NCBI RefSeq assembly: GCF_002914525.1
Contig: NZ_LODW01000063.1
Location: 1-64,000 of the forward strand
Reading direction: 5' to 3'
DNA length: 64,000 nt
From: Rhizobium hidalgonense
GTDB taxonomy: Bacteria > Pseudomonadota > Alphaproteobacteria > Rhizobiales > Rhizobiaceae
The notes below the pieces were generated by a model. It did not search any database. It was not told the origin of the DNA and saw only the letters and a list, made by a program, of their open reading frames with translations. A program made the translations under genes and the position numbers. Shown one piece after another: positions 1 to 7,590 of the stretch. Within the stretch, counting starts at the first letter, position 1, and every line of letters starts with the position of its first letter.

Positions 1-421
1 TACGCTGAAACAGCTTCAGGATTCCGGTTATCGGATAACCAGCGTCCTCTGGGTGCAAGGAGAGGCGGACCTCGTTCTGGGCACCACTGCGGAGGCCTAT
101 CGGCAACGTTTCATGTCGATGGTTGGCACGCTGCGTCAGCACGGCGTCGAGGCACCCGTTTACATTTCGACCGCATCGAAATGCCTGGAACCGAGCAACG
201 GCGGCTTCAAGGAGCATATTCCAGACAATCCAATCGTGCGGGCGCAGCTGGCCCTGTCAAAAAACGGCCACGGTATCCGAGAGGGGGTAAATTCTGACGC
301 GTTGCTCGATCGGGATGACCGCTACGACGATTGCCATATCGGCGGCACTGGCGCGGAGAAAGTGTCGCGGGCCTGGCTGAACCTTCTGCGCGGGGGTAGC
401 CGCCTGGAAGCCTCGCGATAG
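1..421 (+). CDS. SGNH / sialate O-acetylesterase-like hydrolase, C-terminal part
   Basis: Only the C-terminal 139 codons are in the window; the frame is already open at base 2, so the gene starts outside. The visible part has a W-V-Q-G-E-A-D motif near the window start, typical of block III of sialate O-acetylesterase/CE6-like SGNH hydrolases. Near the end it has D-x2-H within DDCHIGGTGAEK, the position of the catalytic Asp/His pair. The family removes acetyl groups from carbohydrates, but the substrate cannot be read from this fragment. It ends with TAG at 419-421. The next gene runs on the opposite strand, so nothing here implies an operon downstream. Confidence 0.7.
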   Translation, partial: TLKQLQDSGYRITSVLWVQGEADLVLGTTAEAYRQRFMSMVGTLRQHGVEAPVYISTASKCLEPSNGGFKEHIPDNPIVRAQLALSKNGHGIREGVNSDALLDRDDRYDDCHIGGTGAEKVSRAWLNLLRGGSRLEASR

Positions 422-652
422 TCTTGCCTGAACCGGTTTCGCACCTTCGCACGCTTCGGCCCCATCCGCTATTCGGCACCTTCGGTTGTGATTGGTGTCA
501 CCTCGCTCTCCGACGGGGGGTGGACGGTGGCGAAGATGACGTCATTCAGCGCGCCAGTCTATCCGCCAGCAGACGCGGACGACTGAAAAGAAAGCGAGAA
601 CCCCGCCTGCTGACCTCGGCCGCGATTACCGTCGAATCAACCGCTGATGACG

Positions 653-2023
653 TCAACCCTCCGGAGGCGACACAAACCGGCCGGCATCGAATGGTCCTGC
701 GGCGGCGACCGGAATGGCAGGCCCACCCGAGGTCGCGACAGTCGCCTGACGATGAACCGTGCGGGGCGAGACGCGAGGCGCGCTGAACCCGATCGCCTCG
801 CCGGGGGAATGCAGCGCCCATTTTATCAGCGCCGCCTCGGACGTCGATCCCAAGAAGCCCGCTTCTTCCCAGGACGCAGTCATCGGCAGCGAGGCGATCA
901 TATCTGCGCCCCGCTCGGACCGCTCCTGTGCAGCAGCGAGGGGATGAAAACGGGCGTGAGCCGGCAATGCCGGCGGCCGTCGTTCCGGAAGCGCCTCGAT
1001 CGGGCCGATCGACGCAGTCACCAGGGAGTCGTCCGCGCCCGCGTCTTGCGCAAGGGCGACCGGGCGCATCGCCGGTATCGGAATCGGCAAGGATGAAAGC
1101 TCGGGAGCGGAGCGTTTGTCGTCCCGCTCGGGCGCGCCGGTCTGCAGCTCTAGCGCATTCAATGCTCGGCTTTTCGGCGCAGGCAGAAGCGCCGTCACAA
1201 GTTTATTGTCTGTGGTGTCGCCGCCCGATCTGGTCGATGCACTCGCGTCCTCGTCTTCTCCAGCGCTGCTGGCGATCTGGATCGCGGCGCCACCGCTGCG
1301 TTTCTTGTAGTTCGCAACCGCCTGATTGTATCCCGGCAGCGGCCGGCCATCGGCCGGAAGATGCATCGTCTGCCCATTCGGGAATATGCGCGCGAGTTCC
1401 TGCCGCGACATGCGCGGCCAGGCCCGGACGTTGCCGACGTCGAGATGCACGAAGGGCGATCCCGAGGTCGGATAGTATCCGACACCGCCGACCTGCAACT
1501 GCATGGCCGTTGCCCGCAGCGTCGCAAGCTTCACGCCGGGAACGTAGAAATCCATCGCCTTGCCCAGCATGTGCTGGCTTTTCTTGGCGACACCGGTGCT
1601 GCGCGAGCGGTTGCGCAGCATGTTGTTGGTGGTAGGGGAACGATAGGCGGAGACGATATGGATATAATCCTTGCCGCCGCTGCGCTTATACACCTCCCAG
1701 ACCAGGTCGAGCAGCCGGGGATCCATCCGCGTCGGCTCGTTCCGTCGCCAGTCGCGTAGAAACCGATTGATCTGGGCAAGACCCTTTGGATCGAACTTTC
1801 CGTCCCGCTTATAGGTAATCGTGGCCCTCTCGCCGGTATGGGTAAAGAACAGCTTCAGGGCCCGATCTTCCGCTGAGGCAAATGATGCAGAACCGACAAG
1901 TGCCGGCAGCGCAAACAGAGCCGGCAGAATGGTCTTAGCGACGAACCGTTCCGCACGCGACAGGAGGGTGGTTATTCCGCCCAAGGCTCCGCCCGACAAA
2001 CCTTGCAGTGAATACTTCAACAC
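653..2023 (-). CDS. DUF882 / M15-type (MepK/YcbK-like) murein peptidase family protein
   Basis: A 456-residue secreted protein. A hydrophobic stretch ending in SASFASAEDR looks like a signal peptide cleaved after Ala. The DUF882 domain follows, with the zinc motif S-x-H-M-x3-K-A-x-D-F (His and Asp) and the second His in PFVHLDVG, as in LAS-type D,D-peptidases such as MepK. The C-terminal half is long, low in complexity and rich in Pro, Ala and Ser, with no recognised domain. I prefer the GTG at 2023, preceded by an AGGACGGG Shine-Dalgarno; an ATG at 2074 is possible but lacks one. The expected role is trimming of peptidoglycan cross-links in the periplasm; the exact bond is inferred from the family only. 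Confidence 0.78.
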   Translation of the reverse strand: MLKYSLQGLSGGALGGITTLLSRAERFVAKTILPALFALPALVGSASFASAEDRALKLFFTHTGERATITYKRDGKFDPKGLAQINRFLRDWRRNEPTRMDPRLLDLVWEVYKRSGGKDYIHIVSAYRSPTTNNMLRNRSRSTGVAKKSQHMLGKAMDFYVPGVKLATLRATAMQLQVGGVGYYPTSGSPFVHLDVGNVRAWPRMSRQELARIFPNGQTMHLPADGRPLPGYNQAVANYKKRSGGAAIQIASSAGEDEDASASTRSGGDTTDNKLVTALLPAPKSRALNALELQTGAPERDDKRSAPELSSLPIPIPAMRPVALAQDAGADDSLVTASIGPIEALPERRPPALPAHARFHPLAAAQERSERGADMIASLPMTASWEEAGFLGSTSEAALIKWALHSPGEAIGFSAPRVSPRTVHRQATVATSGGPAIPVAAAGPFDAGRFVSPPEG

Positions 2024-2374
2024 GAACAAACCCGTCCTACACCAGACACTCGACGACGGGCGGGAACTCCGCATCCATCAGGCTCAGTAAAGCCAGCTTA
2101 TGGTCAACAAATTGCTAACAAGCAGATGCGGGGGCTCGGTGAGAAGAGGATTGGAGCCAGTCTAGGCAGAAGCGGCCTTGCACCCACCCGTCATACGCTA
2201 AGCACAAATCGGCCTTTCCGCCGGTCAACCGGCAGGACGCTGGCCGAACGTGCCGGATGCGACAAAGTCGGGAAACGACTGTAGTGCGCCGGGAAGTACA
2301 CATTAAGGAGAATTGACAGCGGTCCGAATTGCGGCTTTCCTAAATCAACCAGGCATGCGGTAGGGCAATCACGC
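2024..2374. other. intergenic, no gene recognised
   Basis: About 350 bases between the peptidase and the HNH gene. Short open frames exist on the minus strand, but they have no ribosome binding site or recognisable motif. The composition becomes more A/T-rich towards the HNH gene. No tRNA, repeat or convincing terminator was seen. Confidence 0.5.
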
Positions 2375-2707
2375 TTGAGCAAACTCGCGAAGTACAGACA
2401 CCGTCGAAAGCGGCAAGCATTTGAGCTTCAGGGCGGGCAATGCGGTATTTGCGAGGCCCCTATGGTTTTTCCTGGATTTCATAATAAGGATCGCAAACGC
2501 AATAGGCTCGCCACGGTCGCAAACTTAGCCACATGGGATCACATCAAGCCCGCAAGCCAAGGCGGAAACAGTTGCCTCGAAAATCTTCATCTTGTTTGTT
2601 TCGCCTGCAATCAGGAGCGTCGGACCAAGAAGGCCAAGCCGACCTGGCTGTCTACCAAAGCTAGATTGATGCGAGCTTTGGCGACTAGCGCCGCGACGTG
2701 CGTATAG
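2375..2707 (+). CDS. HNH endonuclease family protein
   Basis: A 110-residue basic protein with a complete HNH zinc-finger layout. CGIC near residue 23 is the first Cys pair. WDHIKPASQGG holds the D-H of the beta-beta-alpha metal site, with the typical following N and L. CFACNQER is the second Cys pair with the motif Asn. The family makes metal-dependent nicks or breaks in DNA; free-standing copies of this size are common in accessory DNA. The start is a TTG preceded by AGGG about nine bases upstream, so it is uncertain. Composition is less GC-rich than in flanking core genes. Neighbours are a decayed gene and a non-core leuS, which fits an acquired patch. No cognate methylase is present, so a restriction role is not supported. 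Confidence 0.75.
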   Translation: MSKLAKYRHRRKRQAFELQGGQCGICEAPMVFPGFHNKDRKRNRLATVANLATWDHIKPASQGGNSCLENLHLVCFACNQERRTKKAKPTWLSTKARLMRALATSAATCV

Positions 2708-2800
2708 CATGTGAAGTATGGCCCTCGCAGGAGCCGGAGCACCCCCAGCGGCGGACAAATCGACCCTCGCAAGCGCTGATGAGGACAAGAAGGCGCTAAC

Positions 2801-2946
2801 GTGAGCTTACTCGAGCAGTGTGATGCCGCGATGTTTGACATATATCGTTGGGCCAAGGAGGAGGCGGGCTAAAACGCCTCTATGCTCTTGCAAATGCTGA
2901 CCGCAGAAAGAGCTCGGCCACGGCGAAGCAGCTCCTCAACGCTTAA
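2801..2946 (+). pseudogene. remnant of a small conserved hypothetical gene
   Basis: Starting from a GTG, the sequence reads VSLLEQCDAAMFDIYRWAKEEAG and then a TAA. It continues in frame with NASMLLQMLT, and after a frame change with SATAKQLLNA and another TAA. The same order (a start like MSLW..CD..MFDIY.RAK.EA.YNA..FLQML, then LATAK.L.NA) belongs to a widespread hypothetical protein family of unknown function, as I recall it. Here the Tyr codon expected after Gly is a stop, one frameshift is present, and the usual C-terminal part (ending in a line like RLDLTVEA) is absent. I read this as a decayed fragment, not a working gene. Family recognition is from memory. Confidence 0.55.
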
Positions 2947-2971
2947 AAGCTGACGGCTAATCGTTCATTCG

Positions 2972-5494
2972 CTAGTCGGCGAGCACGAAGTTGACGAGAC
3001 GCCCGGGGACGACAATTTCCTTCAGCACGGTCTTCCCCTTGAGCCTCGCCGCAACGTCAGCTTCTCTCGCAGCCAGCGCCACGAGTTCGCCATCGCTGAT
3101 CGTCGGAGCGGCCTGAATCCTTCCCCGCAGCTTGCCGTTCACCTGGACGATAATTTCGCGGATACCATCGTCGGCGAGAGTGGGGTCGTATGTCGGCCAG
3201 GGTTCATGCGACAGACTTTGCGGATGCCCCAGCATTCGCCAGAGTTCCTCGGCAATGTGAGGCGCGAATGGTGCCAGCAGCAGAACGAAGGATTCGACTG
3301 CTGGCCGTGGCTTGATGTCCAGACCCGTCAATGCGTTTGACAGCTCCATCAGCTTGGAGATCGCCGTGTTGAAACGCAGGGCCTCGATGTCGTTGCCGAC
3401 AGCCTTGATCGTTTTGTGAAGAACGCGCGCGATCTCTCGAGACGGCTCCGCGTCCAGAATCTTGCTCGACAACGTGCCATCCTCTCCAATTGCGATCCGC
3501 CATACGCGATGGAGGAAGCGGCTGACCCCGGCCACGCCGGACATTTGCCACGGCTTGGCAACGTCCAATGGTCCCATGAAGAGTTCATACAGACGCATGG
3601 CGTCGGCGCCGTATCGTTCGACAACCTCGTCAGGATTGACGACATTGAGCCTCGACTTCGACATCTTCTCGACCTGGCGCTCGACCTCGATTTCTCCGAC
3701 ATACCAGCGGCCGTCGCGCTCGGCCGCGTCCTCCGGGCGATAGTACCTTCCAGCCGCATCCTTGTAGCTGAAGGCCAGGATCATTCCCTGGTTAAACAGC
3801 TTGCGGAACGGTTCTTTGGACGTCACGACGCCGATGTCGAACAGGACTTTGTGCCAGAAGCGCGCGTAGAGCAGATGCAGCACCGCATGCTCGGCTCCTC
3901 CGACGTACAGGTCGACGGGCAGCCAGTATTTCTCCTTCTCGGGATCGATCGGCGCGGTCACGTTCCGAGGATCGGCAAAACGCAGGTAATACCAGCACGA
4001 TCCCGCCCATTGGGGCATCGTGTTGGTTTCCCGCAGAGCTTCCATGCCGGACTTTGGATCGACTGTTCGAACCCAATCGCCCGCCCGTGCCAGCGGCGGC
4101 TCCCCGTCCGGCGTTGGTCTATATTCGTCCAGTTCGGGAGGCAGCAATGGCAGGGCGTCTTCCGGCAGGGGCACGATACTGCCGTCGGCGGCATGCAGAA
4201 TAGGAAAGGGTTCTCCCCAGTATCTCTGCCGCGAGAACAGCCAGTCGCGCAGCTTGTACTCGATGCGCTCCACCCCAACGCCGTGCTCGGTCATCCACGA
4301 GATCGCTGCCGTTCTTGCCGTCTTCGTCTCCATTCCATCCATGAACCCGGAGTTGATCATCGAGCCTTCGCCCGTCCACGCGGCAGGCGGCACTTCGCCG
4401 GAGAGGGAGCCAGATGCCGACACGACTTCGACGACCGGCAGCCCGAACTCCTCAGCGAAATCGCGGTCGCGGTCGTCATGGGCGGGAACGGCCATGATTG
4501 CCCCTGTGCCGTAGTTCATCAGTGCGTAGTCAGCGATCCATACCGGAATCCGCGAACCATTCGCTGGGTTGATCGCAAACGCTCCGGTGAATACTCCGCT
4601 TTTCCGGGCTTGCGACTTCTCTATTGCGCTCATTGCCGCCGCGCGGACGCGGAGAGCGTCGACCTCTTCGCGTTGATCCACGGAAGCGATGGCATCGATA
4701 GCGGGGTGCTCGGGGGACAGGACGATATACGTCGCGCCGAAGATCGTTTCCGGACGCGTGGTGTAAATTGTCAGGGAACTCTCTCTATCCTCGACGGCGA
4801 AAGTCACTTCAGCGCCTTCCGATCTTCCAATCCAGTTGCGCTGCATCGCCTTGATGCCTTCCGGCCAGTCCAGCTCGTCCAGATCCGCGAGCAGACGGTC
4901 GGCATAGGCGGTGATTTTCAGCATCCACTGACGCATCGTGCGACGTTCCACCAGGTCTCCGGTTTCCACGTAGCGTCCGTCCTTCACTTCCTCGTTAGCG
5001 AGGACCGTACCTTGTGCTGGGCACCAGTTGACGGCAACGTCTGCCTGGTAGGCCAAGCCAGCCTTGTACATTTGCAGGAAGATCCATTGCGTCCATCGAA
5101 CGAACTCGGGATCGGTGGTCGAAATCTCCCGGCTCCAATCGTAGGAAAAGCCCAGACGCCGGACCTGCTTCCTGAAATTCGAGATGTTGCTCCGCGTGGT
5201 GATCGCTGGATGGATGCCCGTCCGCAAGGCATACCGCTCGGCGGGCAGCCCGTAGGCATCCCACCCCATGGGATGCAGGACATTGCAGCCCATCATGCGC
5301 TTGTAGCGAGCCACCACGTCGGTCGCGGTATAGCCTTCGGGATGGCCTACATGCAGGCCGTCGCCGGACGGATAGGGAAACATATCAAGGACATAATATT
5401 TCGGGCGGCTTGTGTCGTCCTCGGTTTTGAACGTCTGGCTTTCTTCCCAGTATCGTTGCCATCGCGGCTCGATCGTCTTGGGGTCATATGGCAT
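2972..5494 (-). CDS. leuS: leucyl-tRNA synthetase, non-alphaproteobacterial type
   Basis: An 840-residue class I aminoacyl-tRNA synthetase that charges tRNA-Leu. HVGH (residues 48-51, within PYPSGDGLHVGHPEGYTATD) and KMSKS (about residue 610) form the ATP site. The CP1 editing domain is present, with TTRPETIFGATY and the editing Asp region AVPAHDDRDRDF (about residue 335). The C-terminal tRNA-binding region is also complete. Start: ATG at 5494 with AGAAGGGAA upstream; the frame stays open further up, but that part is leader. The GDGLHVGHPEGYTATD signature differs from the GRIHMGHVRNYTMGD type I know as the housekeeping LeuRS of rhizobia, so this is probably a transferred second copy. It stands alone, without the lptE-holA neighbours of the usual locus, and is preceded by a leucine attenuator. 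Confidence 0.93.
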   Translation of the reverse strand: MPYDPKTIEPRWQRYWEESQTFKTEDDTSRPKYYVLDMFPYPSGDGLHVGHPEGYTATDVVARYKRMMGCNVLHPMGWDAYGLPAERYALRTGIHPAITTRSNISNFRKQVRRLGFSYDWSREISTTDPEFVRWTQWIFLQMYKAGLAYQADVAVNWCPAQGTVLANEEVKDGRYVETGDLVERRTMRQWMLKITAYADRLLADLDELDWPEGIKAMQRNWIGRSEGAEVTFAVEDRESSLTIYTTRPETIFGATYIVLSPEHPAIDAIASVDQREEVDALRVRAAAMSAIEKSQARKSGVFTGAFAINPANGSRIPVWIADYALMNYGTGAIMAVPAHDDRDRDFAEEFGLPVVEVVSASGSLSGEVPPAAWTGEGSMINSGFMDGMETKTARTAAISWMTEHGVGVERIEYKLRDWLFSRQRYWGEPFPILHAADGSIVPLPEDALPLLPPELDEYRPTPDGEPPLARAGDWVRTVDPKSGMEALRETNTMPQWAGSCWYYLRFADPRNVTAPIDPEKEKYWLPVDLYVGGAEHAVLHLLYARFWHKVLFDIGVVTSKEPFRKLFNQGMILAFSYKDAAGRYYRPEDAAERDGRWYVGEIEVERQVEKMSKSRLNVVNPDEVVERYGADAMRLYELFMGPLDVAKPWQMSGVAGVSRFLHRVWRIAIGEDGTLSSKILDAEPSREIARVLHKTIKAVGNDIEALRFNTAISKLMELSNALTGLDIKPRPAVESFVLLLAPFAPHIAEELWRMLGHPQSLSHEPWPTYDPTLADDGIREIIVQVNGKLRGRIQAAPTISDGELVALAAREADVAARLKGKTVLKEIVVPGRLVNFVLAD

Positions 5495-5572
5495 TGCGAA
5501 TTCCCTTCTGTCTATTCGGACGGGTCCGGGCGGGGCCGGAAGCTGAATTTCTGACCGAAGAGGAATGGCAAC

Positions 5573-5598
5573 AAAAAAACCCGCCTCTTCGGCGGGTT
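5573..5598 (-). terminator. intrinsic terminator of the leuS attenuator
   Basis: On the minus strand a CCCGCC stem, a five-base GAAGA loop and GGCGGG are followed directly by seven T. The flanking AA/TT pair can extend the stem. It lies between a leucine-rich leader peptide and leuS, about 80 bases before the leuS start, so transcription must pass it to reach the gene. Confidence 0.85.
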
Positions 5599-5625
5599 GC
5601 TGCATCTTAGAAACGCAAGCGCGTG

Positions 5626-5685
5626 CTAACCCACCATCGGAATGATGGCGAGTAGGAGCTGTGAGTTGGTGCGCGCAGCGTTCAT
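5626..5685 (-). CDS. leucine leader peptide of leuS
   Basis: A 19-codon frame, ATG at 5685 to TAG at 5626, reads MNAARTNSQLLLAIIPMVG. Three consecutive Leu codons (CTC CTA CTC, the middle one rare in high-GC genomes) sit mid-peptide and are followed by two Ile codons. The end of the frame overlaps a seven-pair hairpin (minus strand CCATCAT..ATGGTGG, 5631-5648), and the intrinsic terminator follows about 28 bases after the stop. This is the layout of ribosome-mediated attenuation. When Leu-tRNA is scarce the ribosome stalls on the Leu codons, the downstream pairing changes and leuS is read. The Shine-Dalgarno is weak (AAAAAAGA). Too short for routine gene callers. Confidence 0.8.
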   Translation of the reverse strand: MNAARTNSQLLLAIIPMVG

Positions 5686-5838
5686 GTCTTTTTTGATGCC
5701 ACGGAACCGCTTTCCTGTCCAGACGCCGGCGGCGCGGTCAGTTTGACAATATGTTGATGGATTACGTCGAGCGCGTTCCTCACGAATTCTTTCGCCATGA
5801 AGGCACGATGCCGGGCGAGGACGCCTCTGAACGCCTTT

Positions 5839-6097
5839 TCAGGGGCCGTCGTAATCGTGGGAGGCATCGTCCTCGTAATCGAAGTCGCCTTCGATCTCGA
5901 TGCCTGGCGGTCGTTGCCGCCCGTGCCTCATCTTGAGGATGACGACCTCGTCCTCGCCGACCTCATAGTCGACAAGGTAAGCGGAGCCTTTTCACGTCGT
6001 CAAGGAACTGCCGCGCCGCTCCTGGATGCTGCGCCTTGAGATATCTGCCTTCTGTCGTGATATATTCTCGTGCGTCGGGAGAGACCGTGACCTTCAC
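5839..6097 (-). pseudogene. degenerate ParE/RelE-family toxin
   Basis: A GTG at 6097 overlaps the antitoxin stop (GTGA). The first part, VKVTVSPDAREYI then AAQHPGAARQFLDDVKRLR in outline, is a typical ParE N-terminus. That frame then closes after about 43 codons. In the next frame the typical C-terminal half follows: AYLVDYEVGEDEVVILKMRHGRQRPPG to a TGA at 5839-5841. The middle of the fold (the stretch usually containing FP..GH) is missing and the frame is shifted. The total is about 86 codons against the usual 95-100. I infer an internal deletion of a few dozen bases that killed the toxin while leaving the antitoxin intact. Confidence 0.75.
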
Positions 6098-6354
6098 GCC
6101 GCCGCGCCTTTGACGATACCTTCAAGCTCGTCGATGACATCGTCGAGATCATGTCCGTTTCCAGCTTCGAGGTCTCGCCGGGCGCGGTCGATTTCGATGA
6201 TCTCCCTTCCTTCGGCGGCGAGATACGACTTCAGCGCCCGGACGAACACCCAGCTCCGGGTGCGGCCGCAGATTTCCGCAATTTCTTCGATCTCCGCAAG
6301 GACATCGGTTGGAAGGCGCATGGTGATCGGATCCGAAAGCTCTCGATTTGCCAC
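6094..6354 (-). CDS. ParD/CopG-type ribbon-helix-helix antitoxin
   Basis: 86 residues. The N-terminal ITMRLPTDVLAEIEEIAEICGRTRSWVFVRAL is a ribbon-helix-helix DNA-binding unit: a short strand, then two helices with the turn at GRTRS. The acidic C-terminal tail (HDLDDVIDELEGIVKG) is of the kind that wraps a ParE toxin. Start: GTG at 6354 preceded by AAGGAG nine bases upstream. Its stop overlaps the start of a broken ParE frame, the usual translational coupling of a toxin-antitoxin operon. Such antitoxins repress their own promoter. With the toxin dead it could persist as an orphan repressor or anti-addiction gene. Confidence 0.8.
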   Translation of the reverse strand: MANRELSDPITMRLPTDVLAEIEEIAEICGRTRSWVFVRALKSYLAAEGREIIEIDRARRDLEAGNGHDLDDVIDELEGIVKGAAA

Positions 6355-6512
6355 GTCTTTTCACTCCTTTTGTAATACGAGAGTAAGCCATCGGGCGTCG
6401 ATCGTCAAACTCGTTCCAGCTCTCCAGATCCACGCGGAGTCCAGCGCGCGTCGAAGCTACCGCGATCATATCGCGAATGTCCGCACTTATTAGCGATGGA
6501 GAGTAGGAGAAG

Positions 6513-6589
6513 TGGCGCACCCGACAGGATTCGAACCTGTGACCTTTGGAATCGGAATCCAACACTCTATCCAGCTGAGCTACGGGTGC
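6513..6589 (-). tRNA. tRNA-Arg(CCG)
   Basis: A 77-base cloverleaf read from the minus strand. The acceptor stem is GCACCCG/CGGGTGC, then discriminator G and an encoded CCA (plus-strand TGG at 6513-6515). The anticodon stem TTGGA/TCCAA closes a seven-base loop TTCCGAT, giving anticodon CCG for CGG codons. The T-arm AGGTTCGAATCCT is canonical. Its 3' end faces the leuS/parD patch, which is the usual integration end for tRNA-targeting elements, though no second copy of the 3' end was noticed. Confidence 0.95.
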
Positions 6590-6700
6590 ATGCCGAAGGC
6601 GGTTTGAATCGCCTGTCCGATGGGTGGTTCTTAGCCTAGCTTGCAGCCGGCTTCAATCGCGAATTTCTTAGAAATACCGATGCTTGCGGTTTGGCACGGG

Positions 6701-6763
6701 TTTTTATCCGTCAGCCTGTGTGAACGGATAAAAAACTCCGCCGGCCTTGCGGGCGGCGGAGCT
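6701..6763 (-). terminator. tandem terminators after the xyl operon
   Basis: Two inverted repeats lie just downstream of the xylG stop. The nearer one on the minus strand has CTCCGCCG pairing with CGGCGGAG (about 6736-6763), followed by six T. The farther one is a perfect 11-base repeat, TTTTTATCCGT at 6701-6711 and ACGGATAAAAA at 6724-6734, which carries A/T tracts on both sides and could stop transcription from either direction. Confidence 0.75.
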
Positions 6764-6793
6764 TGGTTGTCTGGGGCAGGGCCCCTGCGGCGC

Positions 6794-7576
<783 letters not shown>

Positions 7577-7590
7577 ATCTTTAGCTCCTC

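Noticed and set aside
2115..2382. Short minus-strand frames upstream of the HNH gene
   Set aside because: No ribosome binding site, no domain and an unlikely residue composition; treated as intergenic.
3416..5554. Long open frame of 712 codons antisense to leuS
   Set aside because: It is the reverse shadow of a high-GC synthetase gene; it has no ribosome site, no domain and no plausible composition, while leuS shows all class I motifs.
6149..6565. 138-codon minus-strand frame starting inside tRNA-Arg
   Set aside because: Its first residues are the translation of a tRNA, a common artefact, and the rest is the parD gene in another frame.
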